From: Phoronis australis
Lineage: Eukaryota; Phoronida; Phoronidae
Direction of reading: 5' to 3'
Assembly (NCBI GenBank): GCA_002633005.1
Contig: NMRA01000080.1
Coordinates: 911,202 to 975,201, forward strand
Length of the DNA stretch: 64,000 nt
Each line of letters opens with the position of its first letter. Within the stretch, counting starts at the first letter, position 1. The translations under genes and the position numbers were made by a program. Shown piece after piece: positions 24,187-38,700 of this stretch. The notes under the pieces were generated by a model. It made no database searches. It had not been told where the DNA came from and worked only from the letters and a program-made list of their open reading frames with translations.

Positions 24187-27100
24187 TAATAATAATATTC
24201 AGGTAAAGGTGTCGGGCCCATAGTACCTCGTCTTCCGGATAGAGGGTCAATCCATACTCTAAGATGTCCACTAACATGTCCAGTTTTTCCAGTTCCTCAC
24301 AATGGCCAGCCATGTCTATCAACATATCATTGACTACATGGTTTTTTATTCGTTCCTCGGTGCCTAGTGGCTTAATGGCGGCAAGGTATGACGCAAATAA
24401 AGTTTTGAAACCTGAAAAATAGGAAATGCGCAATCACGGGCGTTTATTAAGACTACGACCTCTCGATATACCATTCTCAAGTATTCGACAGAACTTACTC
24501 AACAACAGCTTTCATATAGGAATAAATAACAATAGCACTGGAACATAAGGCTGAAAACATGTCCACCCAAACGGGTACTGGAACCCGGAACCTTCTGCCA
24601 ACGATTCAGAAGGTCCCGGATCTGAGTTCTGGCTGGAACAGAGATCTTTCCAGATTCACATTCATTAGGTCACGTGGTCTGGTGGCGTGCTGACCAGACA
24701 TAAAATGTTTACGATATACTCGACATTTCCAAGATTGGTTAAAAGTTACATATGTATATAAACAGTAAAACAGTAAAAAACAATTTGCTATTGATTTTCC
24801 TTGGGTAGCGAAGTGGGTGGTTATTTAACCTAGTCCGCGCCTTGTGAGTGATAGCTTACAAGAGAAGTCTTTCTTGCTACAAACGGAAACTTCAAACGGA
24901 AATCAGGGAATGCGCTCTCTAGCGACCAAATTGAGGGAAGTAAGCTACAGCTCCATATCAACATCATAATACACGCTGGTATTTCTTAGGTGACACTGAA
25001 CACTACGGCCGCAGCCAATTTGCAGAGCCAAAATATTGAAATTTTGGGGTAGGCCAGGCTTCGGGGTGTTTTTAAGTAGATGATGCACGTAAGCTCAGTG
25101 AATGGTTTATTTGTATTTGTGAACACGCTGGGAATGAGAGAACACCACTTGCTTGGCTGTAGCTACACGGGCTTTCTGCTGTATTTAGGCATAGCCGAAT
25201 AGCGACTGAAAAATTGGCTGAGATTTTAGGTAACCCTCAAACAAGCCAGAATTGCAAAAAAATAGTAGATTGAAAGTACTTTTGAACCACGTTTTTGGAA
25301 TCTGTAAGAAATTTGGTTTCAGAATCTAATGTTGGCTTACGTCCGTTCTTCGGCAGGGAAGTGGTGCTTTGGGGTGAAAAATGGCGATTTTATGTTTTTG
25401 CTCCTTTTTATTAGCCTAACTTCCTTTTCAGTAGGAGTGAAAGAGCCAAAAAATACAAGACACAATAAACTTTCTGTGCTCATCTGAAGGGTGTTTGAAG
25501 TGGAGAGACCCTAAACACGTCATTCCTTGCAGAGATAGTGAAAAATAGGTGACAAGTCCAGTGAGATCTACTCTGTGTCCCCTTACGTAGTAAATGACGT
25601 ATGATGATTGGGTCACCAGGATTTGTCATCCGTACATAAAAAATTCAAAACGCCATTTTTTAAGTTATCCCCACAATAGTTAGCCTACCTTTCATGTCAT
25701 TATTGGGAATCAGGTCTTTTTTACACTTGTATGTGACCAGTATATTGCTTCCGGGAAGCCTAAAAAGGCAAATAAGGAAATCACACAAAACAAACGTAAA
25801 GTTACCAACCATTCCATCTTTGTATGAACAAGAGCAAATAACTTGCCACTTGGAGGAGCAGCGGTGGTCACGTTCACAAGAGTACACTGGCCAAGTTGCC
25901 AAAGGATCTTGAAAGATGCTTAGGAGCAGCTTGGCGGATACAGAGGCAGACGACGAAAACAGACTCGAAAATAATAAAAACCGTTACTAGGTGGCGCAGA
26001 ATACGTGGACTCCATCGCAAAATGAAAAGGTGCTGTCGTCTTCATAATAGCAAATCGTTTGTCAAATTTATTGAAAAACAGTCGATAAGTTCTGAAGAAA
26101 CAGAGGCTAACATTAAAGTTCAATTTTCGAATAAGGGGCAGTCAGCGGTAGTTAGAGCTGTCTCACAGTCGTGGGCAGACGTTGACAAATTTCATTAATA
26201 TTTTAAGGAAGGTACGGCAGTGGACGCAGGAATGACAAAATCACAAACAGGGGGCGCCACAGTTGTCAGACCCGTCCGACATGGTCTTGTCATCAAGAAC
26301 GCATCTTAAAACAATGAATATGATACTAGGAGGCGTAGAAGACGCCGAATCCTTCCGAAAATGAAAAGACACAATTGTACCCATAATAGAAACTTGTTTG
26401 CCAAAGCTCCTTCAATGACGGACATTTTTGTTCTAGAAACTCGTCATCTTCTGTTGTCAGCTCCATGGGAACATAACTTCCAAACTTAACAAAGGTCCTG
26501 CAAATGGTTAAGGAGATATAGCCGCGGCTATTCGGGGTCGCCAGAGAGGCCGATTTTTCTTCGAAAATCAACTTCATCAGAAACACATCTGCCAACTGTC
26601 ATAATTATTATTCGAGCAGCTTTGTGGTTTAAACAAGCAACCGTCCAAGGATTCGAAAATTCAAAACAATGACATACGTGTAAAAAATAAAGTTGCCACT
26701 AGGGAGCACCCCGGTGCCAAATCAGTCCGAGATTCGTCATTTGTTGTCTGCTTCATAGGATCACATCTACCAATTAAATCACATGAAGGTTCTGCAGGTG
26801 GCTTACCGTATACAGCAGTGGATGAAGAACTCCCATACAGAGATGACGGTAAAAAACATAAATATGCACTAATGTGCGTGAATTTAAAATGTAAACCTCC
26901 AGTGATAGAGCTGATATGATACGGTCGATTTTACCAGATCAACAGGTGTGACGTGAACCATTATGTTATTGTGAAACGTGCACTTCTGGGACTCGGACAA
27001 CAGCAATGACAGTAATTCAGACAGCAACTCTATCAACAGTTTTATAACTAAGAACGATGTAAAAAGTGAAAAGACATTATGAATAACAGCACCAACAACA

Positions 27101-30100
27101 AGTAACGAAACATCAGATATATACATCTCTTGCCTTAATACTAGTACACTATTACCTAGTTAACCCCGCCTCTATCGACAGCTCTGGAGGTCTGACGGGC
27201 CGCTCCGTCATCGGTAGGGTTTCGTCCAGTTGATCGATCTGTCTATAGGCTATGCCAGAATCTTCTAAAGGTGCCAAGTGAGGAAGAATCCGTCGCGCCT
27301 TATCAAGCTGGTTGTTGTTCAAAAAGTGGTTAACCATCCATTGGTGAAAAAACGGCAGCCCCATGTGGTAGCAATTCTTTTGTACCAAATGATCAACTGT
27401 AAGCAGAAATGATTAATTCTGAAAACATTTAAGTTGTTGTTATTGAAATGTCAGCAACTTTGAAATATGGCGATTTGGCAGTCTGAAGATCTTGATAAGA
27501 CCTAAATTGTAACTATATACCCTCTTTAAAACGCAAGTCCGTTGTTAGGAGCGACAAACATAGCATGAACATTCATAGTGTCGAAATCCTGTAACATGGG
27601 CGACGCACCATATAGCCCCCCACTTTTTCCATAGGCCATGCACCACAGGTGAGCTGGGAGGGCTTTAGCCCGCATTTTTTTCAGTGCTGCGCCGCCCACG
27701 TGTAAAGGGTCATTTGACGTTTTTCAATTGTTGTCAATTAACGTGATTCAGTTTAATAAAGTGATACTTAATTGCTTATTGTCGCTTTTAATAATAGACT
27801 ACGAGCTGAGAGCACCATCGTTCGCCAGTTTTTCTCGTAACGAGACAGAACACATGTTTATTTCCGGACTAACAGTACAGGTCTTCGTTCTTAAACAACC
27901 TGAGGCTGCTATTACGCGATCATCCGATATTCAAGTTTTTACGTCCCGTTGGCACTCCTTATGCTCTTGAATATTTGGTAGTTGTCTAAACCCCTGTATA
28001 CACACCACACTTTTTCGTATGCGACTTTTCGTATGCTTAAAAAGGTGCGTGTAAGTAGATATTCCAACAAAAATTTTTGCTGGTGACGTGACTCATACCC
28101 GAAACTTCAAGTTCATATGACGACAATCGAGAAGGATTTTAAATAATCTTAAGAAAAACTCCAGAGACCTGTTAAGTGCCAGAAACTTACCAGGATGCAT
28201 GAAAATTTCACTTTTTGGCTACAAAAACAAAAAATGTCTTACACGGGAGGGGGTCAACCCTCCTTCTGACCACCCCCGCTCGGCGCCACGCGCCTCGGAT
28301 TCGACCTTTGCGGGAAGTGCTAAACCCCCCCCCCCTTACTGAAAACGTAGATCCGCCACTGCTATTATGTCAACGAACCCATGGAAATTGTAAACAATAC
28401 TACATAATTAGTGTTCATCTGCAGCTCTTGCTAAAATTGCTAATCATAGGAGATCTTTTCCTTGTCTTCGGTTGTTTTTATTTCTGCCTTTAAAATTTCT
28501 GGGTTTGACGTTGTTTTTAGGATGGATATCTCAGAGATTCAGTGGTTAAAGCGCTGCACTGACAACCAAAAGATCTCAGATTCTAAGCCTGTCCTGCCGC
28601 AGGAAAATACAAAGCCCGCTCAAACCACGCGAGTGTACCAGATACCCGTTTTCGTTTGCCTGAGAAGGCTGTAATACCGGAAGGCCAGACAATGATAGAC
28701 GGAAAGGTCGTGTCAGTGTGGATAGGCTACAGGTTGGTGGAAATAGATGACGTTACAGCATCACTACCTAAAGCGTTTCAGGAAGTCAGTCCAAATGAAA
28801 TAGAATTTAGAATTTCACGAGAGTTCGTTTTTTCGATCACCCTGTGTGCCAAAAATTGACAATACAATGTACGTACACACAGTCCAGAAATAGGGTTCGG
28901 CTTCCTCATATCTGTCAAGGCGAAAAAGAGCCAGAGCCAAACTTTCTGTGCTTTTGATTGATTCCTCGTGTCCTTCGGGTAGGTTGTCTTTGTTCAACTC
29001 ATATGCATTCAGCGTATACTCGTAAGACTTCTGTAGGTTCTTCTTCAGGAACTCAATTAAGGCCAAGTTCATGTAACTTACACTTAGAGTCACGTGTTTC
29101 ATTCCCACAGCGTTAATCTTAATGTCCAAAGCCCTGTAACGGCAATCGAGAAATGCACTTAAGTGTGAAGGGCAGTTTTAGCCAAGGTCGTACAATCAGT
29201 CTTAGCTACGATCATCTTAACTCAAGTTTGTATTGGTTCGTAAGACCATTCTATAGTGGTTAATGAAAATGACAGTTGAGCGTGAATTTAGTTTACGGTT
29301 GGATTTACCTACGAAGCAAACTATCGTTCGTATAAAAACAAAGCGCCGATTTTACAATAGGAATGATGTTTGACAGTGTAATGAGGTCAGCTTCATAACA
29401 GAAATGACTAACACAAAAGACAGATTTTGACAGTAGGATGGTTCACATCAGCCTGCCAGTCAACGTTTTATTGTTTCTGTCGGGGATCCTATGCTTACTT
29501 GAGGTACATGTCTTCCGCTTCGTCAAGTCTCATCAACCTTCGATATGAAAGACCGAGGTTTGTCATGGCTTCAGCAACTGCGGTGTTCAGTTGACCGAGG
29601 TTACACTCCTGGGTTAGCTGCAACATAATCAAAGATAACCAAGGTTTTGTTTTACATGGTATACTAAAACTTGCCACAGGTATACCCTAAGTATGCTTTA
29701 ATAATGACATCCCGAAAATCCACAGAGCTACTTGCATCAGATACAATGCACAGTCGAGCACACGAATATTTTGTAAAACGGCGGCAACGACGCAACTGCT
29801 GCACGTCTGAGGATGGTAAGAGACGATCAACCGCCCAGCAAGGCAGGTCAAAAATCAGCAGTCACCAGCCGTACTCTAGCCATCCTGAAAACTTCTGAGC
29901 GACTTCCGTTGAACACGGATTCTCCAGTGAAATAAGGTCAAAACAGCCAGGAACTTATAAATTGTCTTATTTTCAGCCTGCACAATGCTGATCGCGCGCT
30001 AGAGGATGGATTGAGGCTAGATGCAGGCTATACGAGCCCGCGCGATACATCGTAAGAGCAAAAGTCATTAATTTGTAAAAAAAATCAGCCTTACATCAAA

Positions 30101-32757
30101 TTATCCATGAACACAACTACACCTTGGTTAGCGTAGGATACATTAAAATAGCAATAGCATTTAGTTACCAATATATCTTAACACATTTAGGAACATCCTA
30201 ATACACATTTAACACTGCAGTAGTTAAACAACGGATTCACCACTCCACTTAAAAACAAAGTGTCTTGTTCAAGCAGTCGCCCATTACGGCCATAACCTTA
30301 CCTTCAGTGCTATTTCCATTGCCTCGGTGCTCTCTTGGTTTCGTTTATTCCTCATATATAGAACACCCAAGTTTTGGTAGGCAGTGTTGAGCAGCTTAGC
30401 TTTTTCTACTTGACCCACGTCTGTCCGATTGACTTCGTCAATGTACTCCTTAAACGTGTCCTCGGACTGTAAGAGTAGGCAGCATTGTCAAAATCATTAA
30501 AAGGACACTGCTGAAGCCAGGGCTTAACGTTCCGCAGACCGAAGAGATTAGCCGTACATTTTCAGTGAGGAATCTTTGCTTGTGGAGTAGAAACAGGGAA
30601 TTTCATCCCATAGTTCAACATCTCCACCTCACCGACCAGTCACTTCAGTGTCTGCTAGTTTGTTGCTAGGTTACAAATAATACAGTGTCGAACATACTCG
30701 CGAATTACCAGCTTTTCAGTCTCGTGATCTTGCGAGGTCGTGTGGGATTTTGCTTTTTCGTGAGGTTCTTATGCTTAAGGAACGCTACTGCTGTTTTGAC
30801 ATCAAAACCATAAATTGTAACTAGACCATTGTCATTTTACGGCCACTTCGAACACTAAGGTCCATTTCGTGCTGAACAAAGTTTTTATCTTTCTGAGGAA
30901 AGCTATTCAAGCGAGGTTAAGCAGCTCTTAACCGCTTCAAGACGGTGAAGCCCGATATAATCGCTGCGGGTTGCGAAGCCCCGCTGCAGCAATGTCCTCA
31001 CGACAGGCAAATAATATAAAAAGACCAGGTAGTCTAGAATCATTAAGGATTCCACGCGTAAATTGCAACAGAAGACCATCGATACTGAGTTTTTTACACA
31101 AAAAAGAGATCGATGGTAGTTCAGTAGTTGATTGTTTAGCCTCCAACAACATAGGGAAAATTAAAAGACTGAATTGCTGAAACTGTCAGAAACAACTGCT
31201 CATCAAAATACTTCCACTGTACGTTTCCCACTCGTCAAGTTTTTGACAGTGTCAGATTACACACTAAGCTATATACTACTAGCAAACAAGGGACCCACCT
31301 CACAACCGCAAAGAACAGCCTTCTAAGATATGATGCTAGATTGGGTGAGATTGTTGGTGGCAGGTAGTTTTTGAAAGGCATGCCGATCAAGAGGGGCAGA
31401 TGTAAATGTGTGGCGAGCAGAGTTGATCTGCACAGGCTGTGGGCAGCTTCAGTCAGCAAGGGTTGCCACTTTGTGCAATAGCTGATTTTGGCCAACGTAC
31501 AGGACTGTTACTGATCTGTAATGTTGTTTGCTGTACAATATTCCTCCTCAATGTTAACTATTACGTTGAAAAGTACAAGACCATGCAAAGAATATAAATA
31601 AGACAGCATACAGATTTTATTTTGAAACGCCCTGGGGAAGACTTGGTATTACGTAGCTCTGACAAGGGTACGATATGAGAAAATCCTCAGAAATATCTCA
31701 GAATACAGAGATGTCATATCAAGGTTACTACATTTTACCTTCTGGTGTTCATGCAAATGTAGGTACGTCACAGCCAGACCGTGGAGTGCACGGAGCCAAC
31801 CTTCGTTATCCCCATGTCTGAAATAGAACGAAGAATCAATAACAACGAAATACCGAAGTCGATTCTTCTATGGCGCAGAAGTGAAAAGTAACAACTAGTT
31901 ATAGGACTAACCTGGAAGTAAAAAGTTTGCACAGCGAACATATTTCGGGGGTTGACTCGTCCAAGTAAAAACAATAAATCGCGGACCAGACAACAAATCG
32001 GCATTGGGCCTCATTGTGCAACAGGCAGATTTTACTGGCGTCATAACCATTAAGCTTTGTATTAATTTTGAAATAAAATAGTGATTAGTATAAAAGAGCA
32101 CCACACTGGCGCACGTGCCGTAAGAATGTGTAGAATAGGAGTGGTGGAGAGGTATTTCGGGTTGTAGCCAATACAATATCAGAACTACAAAGTATCTGTA
32201 GCTAATATAATCTCAGAATTTCAGAATAGATGAAAAATATGATAAGTTCTCGACGTGAATCAACTGACCAACAGAACGCTTAACATGTAGCCGTCAATAT
32301 TTACCACCTTCAGATCAATTAGGTTCAAGGCACCTTATCGAATACTAAGAATTATTGCATATAAGAAATTCCTGCAAAAACTAATCCACCTCATTCCAAT
32401 GAATGCAACGCACAGTTTTAGAGTCTGAGAGTTTTACAAACTGAGTGCACGAACACATGCTTTTATTCGGCAACAACATTTGAGCTATGCGATTAGTATA
32501 TTTTAATCAAACGTCGAATAAAGTTCGCATCTTTTAAGATGTTGTTTAATTAAAATTAAACAACATCTTGAGGTTAGAGCAAAAACTCGTTAAGTAGCAT
32601 AAAAATCCTTTTACCTTCGCTGGCCTTCAATGACTTGCTTCAGAATGGTTTCCGATTCTTCTAACCGACCTGTGTCTGCTAGTAATGTACCCAAAGCGTA
32701 CATGACATTATAATAGTTATTTTCGTAGAAATCTTGCGAAACATTTTGACAATTTTC
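23343..32757 (-). CDS. Exons 18-25: TPR superhelix and C-terminus
   Basis: Each exon carries one or two TPR-like helical hairpins with the usual small/large residue spacing: MYALGTLLADTGRLEESETI (exon 18), WLRALHGLAVTYLHLHEHQK (19), AYQNLGVLYMRNKRNQEST (20), AMTNLGLSYRRLMRLDEAED (21), VSYMNLALIEFLKKNLQKSY and LALALFRLDRYEEAEPYF (22), NHFLNNNQLDKARRIL (23), then KLDMLVDILEYGLTLYPED (24) and HAAMLCMSLGNVQDGLVHC (25). The protein ends MHVQRVLV. TPR arrays bind protein partners and act as the sensor in STAND proteins; the partner here is unknown. Exon 23 ends in phase 2 but exon 24 needs phase 1, so one short exon is probably unplaced in the 2.7 kb intron between them. Confidence 0.85.
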
Positions 32758-35700
32758 CTGCAACATAAAACACAGCTTAGTTAGCTTACTACCAAACGGC
32801 GAGAAAACCGGACGCAGACTCTGTAACTGCACATTTTAAAGTTCACTTTCAGTTCATACATGGAACTTAAATATTATTAAGTTTATGCGCATTTATGCTT
32901 AGGACTGCTAACTAAACACGACCCCGAATTTTGCCGCTGTAACCCAAACCTCCAAGCGGATGTGTTCAGTCTTAATGAGCTGTGCTAATCATGCAGCGCA
33001 TTGTTCGAGATTTTGAATTTTTTTTCGTTAACTTAGGACAACAGAATGCTATCTTTTGCTCACACGGTTTGTGGGTTTGTTTGGAAGGTGAGAAAGTTAG
33101 AAAGACTACTCCACCGCACTTAAACTGACAACGAGCGCAAGGACACCTTGACTGCAAGTTCTCAACGAAGGTTGTCTGGGAAAACCTGCAAAGGTGGGCG
33201 GAACGTTGTCAAAGCGTCAGAGTTTTCACCATGCAGTTGTGACGGTAATATCACCTCATTACTAATAAATAACACAATGAAATTTTAAAAATATCTGCAT
33301 AGGTCCTGGATCAACCTCAACGCTATGTATATTGTAGAAAAATGGTCTACAATGGCTCTCTACCGCAATTTAATAGATACAACTTTCATGCCATTAGGCG
33401 TGTGAAGAAATGAATTATCTACACGTATTAGTCATCCTATCACGTCGGACTTCAGAGTTGAGAAGAGCTCTCCAGAGGGATTTGGTAAGACTTAGTACTT
33501 CCGGTACTCTCCCGCACTGGGAGCAAGTATTCACAGCTTATGCAGCAAGAAATCCCCTGGCGCATTCGTATACGCAAACATCATAAAGAAAACATGTGCG
33601 ATAGCTTAGAAGTTGCTAGATTATTAGGCAAATTCTGCAAAAATGAGACTTTTCTACATCCTATTTTGAATTGTGAAAAACGAAGCAATAAAGAAAATCA
33701 AAGTTTAGTCCAATAGATAGCTTTTCTATTGTTTATGCCGCAGATTCAACCTTTCAGAAGACAAAGATATCACGGTAAAATTTCTTGTTTGTTTACATAT
33801 GACCAAGTGACCCAAGCTCGACCAAAGCCACCGAGCGAAAGAAGCGGTCCTGAGGTTTCACTTGACACAGGTTCAGTCAGTATGCACCTCCTACGACCAA
33901 AAAATTCAAATCGGATTAAACATCCCGTCACCGTGTCACAACAGGAACACGTGATTCGAGCTCTGAACTTTGTTTTTGCGCTCCCCGATTAATTCGTCTC
34001 AAACCGTTGTCCATTTGACACAGTTTGGTTGAGATTTTCAAACACGATTCAAGCCTTTGAGGAATGTCGATGGAAACAGGTGGAAACGATGGTGTTTTAA
34101 GCTCACATGTTTGTCAACAGTCTGAAACAGATATAGGTTTCATGTAGATACCAACTGAGCTGTCTCAAGTGAAACGCAGCGGAGCTGACAGCTTTAACCA
34201 ATGCAAGAACAAATCATTGGCAGCAGCTTCATAAAGCTGTATTGTATTTTCATCCGTTGACCAGTGTGAGCTGGCAGTTACGTTCAATTGTGGCACACAC
34301 CTCAGCTCGTAGCTATCCGTCTGCACTGATGCTAACGTGCATAAAATTTACCAATAGCTGTTTCATCCGCTGTACTACACAGTAGCGACCTTTGTGGTAT
34401 CCGCCCATTTCCATGAAGAGGTTGAGGTCTTGTAAATATGGGTATATCTGGAAGGAGTACGGAAGAGTGCGAATAGGTAATATAATCTATGCTTGGAAGC
34501 GATACGTCTAGAAAATAAAACAAATTACCATGAGTTCTATATGGGCACTATTTTAGTAGAAGTAGTAGTAGTAGAATGAATATCTTAAGTAATCATTTGT
34601 TCCCATCCCTGCGACATGCTAACATAGTTTTGATCGTCTGCCATCATTCTTAGATTTTCTCCTCTCAATGGCCGATTATTTTCAGGGCATTAAATGTGTC
34701 TTATATTTGATGTGGCAATATGCATGAGCCTGAGCCGTTTACGACTGTCTTTTACATTCTTTTTGCTAACTTCAGTTTAATCACTGACAACAGAAGGTTT
34801 TTGTAGGTGGTATATCAACCATCTGACTCACAGGTGCCGTTTTAACAATGAGCATTGAGCAACGTTGACGGCTACCAGCTAACTTAAAAAATATTGGTTA
34901 GTGTCCAGTTTATAAGAAGGGTGAATTATATTCTGTTAAGGTAACATGCGCGCACCCAGGGGGACTCAAACGAGCCCCCTATTTGGCGAAGTGGGCAAAA
35001 AAGTCCGCCTCAACTCCGAAAAAAGTAGAAAACGAGACGAAAGTCCACTAAAGGCAGGAACAACCATAATTCGGCTAATGCACAATTCATAGCTCTGAAT
35101 GTACCCCGTGAATCTTAGTGAAAGATCCTGGGCCATATTCTCAAAAGTTTGAGTCCCCCATTTTCTAGGCTGGGTGCATGCATGGGTAACAATTAAAAAT
35201 TTGACACAAACATAAATTCAATATGTTCACAAAGAGGCACCTGTAACTTTTTGGTTCATTTCTAAATTATAATGAGCGCTGCCTCGGCAAGAAAAAATGA
35301 AAAAAGAACAACGAACAACAAAGTAATAAAAAATAAGAACGAAGCAGAGGCTTATTAAACAAAAAATAACACCAATTGACCCTTCGTAAAACTGAATCGA
35401 ATCAAAGCAATCAATATTCGTTATACAGTGCAACAGGGTGACCTGCGACAGTACCAATGCTGCCGCTGCAGCGCTCAATATAGATATTGTCGACAATGAA
35501 CAACAGATGCCGCTTTCGACAAGGGCGTAAGTGTTCTCCGTTTTGTTAACCAACCTGCTCAGCCACAGAAGGAGTGCCATAGTCGTCCACGGCGGCGCAG
35601 TAAAACTCAGCTTCCTTGGCACTCATTTGTTGAAGAAATGCCTCCGCAAGCTTCATCTGATCCGTCTCCACAATCGACCAGTAATGTAAGAGGTCGTACA

Positions 35701-38700
35701 CATTTCTGAAATAGACAAGCACACTTTCCTAATTAGGTGTCTTATTTTAGGTAACGGCGTATAAAGGGAAGTATAAAACAAATTTGTATAATTCCTTGGT
35801 AACACAGCCTTGTTGCATTGAACCAAAACGACGACTTGTTTACGTTACGTCAAGACTTAGTCCAAAAGGTTGTTCAGGTGATCCAGCTCATTATATACGG
35901 CCTGATATTCTAAGTAATTGATTTCCGCTCATCAAACTAGAAAGATGTGAAGGTTAAATTGGCAGTTCTACTGATTAAAGGGTAAGATCCATTCGTATTT
36001 TCGGATCAGAAAAATTATTCTACAACTTAACACGTCTCTTTACCATCTACCAAGTGTTGGACAACAAACCCAAGACCCGGTATACAAACACTGACTTGTC
36101 AGGTTCACGTGCGTTTAGGGATTTATTTTTAGGTACATGCGCCACAATGCTTCGTAAATTGGCTTATTACATACCTTTCCATTAGCACCTGGAATATTGA
36201 TAGATCCAACAGAACGTCCTTGCAGCAATCCAAACGGGGCAAGAGTTGAGCTATGTAAACCGGAACGCTCTGGTGAGACTTTTTGAATTCCTGAAATCAA
36301 ACCAACACATTATTTGAGTATAAACCCGGTGTAACATTGTGATACATGATTTTTTGTGAAAGAAAACCATACGCTTTTTCATCAATTTTATGCTACTAGA
36401 AAGTGTATTATTTACTTAAACACCAATAGGGTAGATGCTATTTAGCCTCAAATTAAACGTACTTCCGAACACCTTGAGTTACACATATTCTTACCTTCAC
36501 TTGTTTTCTTAAAAAAGTGGACAACCTTCGTCTTTGAATACCCAGTCCTTCATCAGTTGCAAGATATCGTTGTCGTATTGCACTTCGTAGATCAGAAAAC
36601 GCAATGCTGGCAAGATGCAGTAGAATTGAATGTGAGTTTGATTTAAAGTTTAAACGAAAAACAAACTCATATTACAATCTGTTGTTTAAAATACATGATT
36701 TTAAAGTTTCTGCCAATGTAAATCGTTTGTGATCTCTGAAGGAACTACTAACAAGTTGTAAAGATATGAAGTTGGGGTCACCCAACCCCAGACGTATCTA
36801 CAATTTACTAATGACATGCTTTCTGGGTAAATAAACGTATTGAAAAAAAAAACAAACAGATACGATGCTTCAACACAGAGGTTGCTATTATCTAACCAAT
36901 AAATTGCGGACCGTATCGATAAACTACTGATACGACTTCGGGACGGAACCAAAACTTTCTATATTATCAGTGCCAAATTTTGTTTTATTAACATGCGAGG
37001 AAAAGTTCAACTCACTCTAAGAGACCTGAGCGTGTGACCAAGACGCTTTCCATGGCAAAAAACAACGGTGACCAGACATGGGAAGGAATATTGTACATCG
37101 ACAGAATGTCACTTTCCTGTATTCGTCCTTCAGCAATGTACAGTACGCACATCACCTACAATATATTTAGCATCGTGGCATACAAACAGTCATGAAATAT
37201 TAACCATCAACTTCCACGACAGTTCGTGGTGTACCTTTTGAAAAGATTCACCATGCATTGTATTCGGTTTATCAACTCTAGAAATCAGAACAGGGACTGC
37301 TTGAAGTCTGTCGTCAAAATTCAGATGTCGACGGACAGGCACAAAGAATTAAATTACTTCAACTTGAACAATATCAGTACTCTTTTTGATTTATGATCAA
37401 ACAATATTGATCATTGATCAACCATTGCTACTGGTAAATTGCCGTTACTTACAAATTCAGAACAAAAGAATCTTTAATTCAGACATTCTTTTGTTAAACA
37501 GATTTTTGATATTACCTGGGGTTAATTTTTGGTAGCGGCAATTAAAACTCCTCATGTGTCAGAGCACTTAGCTATTGAAGTCTGCATGTGATCAGGTCCA
37601 AAACTGGCAAATCGTGGCTACGAGAAGGGAAATATATTGGTGGTGAATCAGATGCATCTAAGCGTGAAGATTACCTGCTTCACCAGGTCTTCAGTGATGG
37701 ATGTGTCGTTATAGTCCGCTTCAAGTCTGCTCAGAAATTTTGTGAACAACTCTTTAGTGCTAAAACAAAAACGCAAAAGAGTAAGGTACATGTAGCGTGT
37801 GTACATTACTATAAATTGACTCATGTTACGCCTTGGATCTTTTTATGTGAGGATGAATCAGAGTAGGAATCTATACAGTATGCAGCCATCTTGCCACCTG
37901 GTGACTGGATACCATAAATTGACTCATGTTTCGCCTTGAATCATTTATGCAAGGATGAAAACTGACGCCTCGATGTTACAGAGTAGAGATCTATACAATG
38001 TGCAGCCATCATGCCACCTGGTGATTGGACGTTTTATATGCGATTCAGTTGCTTCGACGTCTCAACGTGAAAAGGCCAGAGTTTAGGAAACCTAATGTGA
38101 CCAGATGTTCACCAGTGCAACTGGTACGAACTTTTTAAACTCACTGGAGAGGTAAGCATTGGTCACTTGTACCAGCAAGGCATTCCAATGAGGGCCGTTT
38201 TGTTACAGCGGACTTTCAACTCTTTGATTAGGAGTGGTAGATTACGACCTACCTTTGTGATTCAACCAAGTTTTCTATCTTTTGATCCAACTTGAAGAAA
38301 TAGCCAAACAAACGCAGCTCCTGTGATGACAAATATTTCATTAGACTTTGATACTAAGTCACAAGATCAGGGATCTGTTTTATGAAAAATGACTCGAGAA
38401 CTAAGTCAGAAAACTGTTCTTACGCTCCTTATAACTCTGAGGTGTAGGCCTATTTCTGTAAAATAACTAAAACTGACTTGATCAACAGAAAAACGTATCT
38501 GAGAATATACCCATAACTACTACTTTACTTACTGAGCAGTGATGTGCTAATAGTTATATGACTTTCCTATTATTTGGTAATTGTAAAGCTGAAGCATAAG
38601 ACTTAATCCCTGTCTTAAGTCGGACGTCACTTGAAAAAGGTCGCAGCTTTTTACACACACACAATCGAGATGAAATAGAGACATTAATTAATTAAATGCA

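Noticed and set aside
24038-24223. ORF with a poly-Asn run
   Set aside because: It is just the translation of the (AAT)n microsatellite.
28656-28859. 67-codon ORF after the SINE-like head
   Set aside because: Continuation of repeat-like sequence; no splice support and antisense to the host gene.
35227-35622. 131-codon minus-strand ORF
   Set aside because: It overlaps exon 16 of the STAND gene in a different frame. The frame with matching splice phases (35705-35555) is the real one, and most of this ORF is intron.
36115-36300. Minus-strand ORF with protein-like SINIPGANGKV sequence
   Set aside because: Wrong frame over exon 15; the phase-consistent frame reads SVPVYIAQLLPRLDCCKDVL and fits the family.
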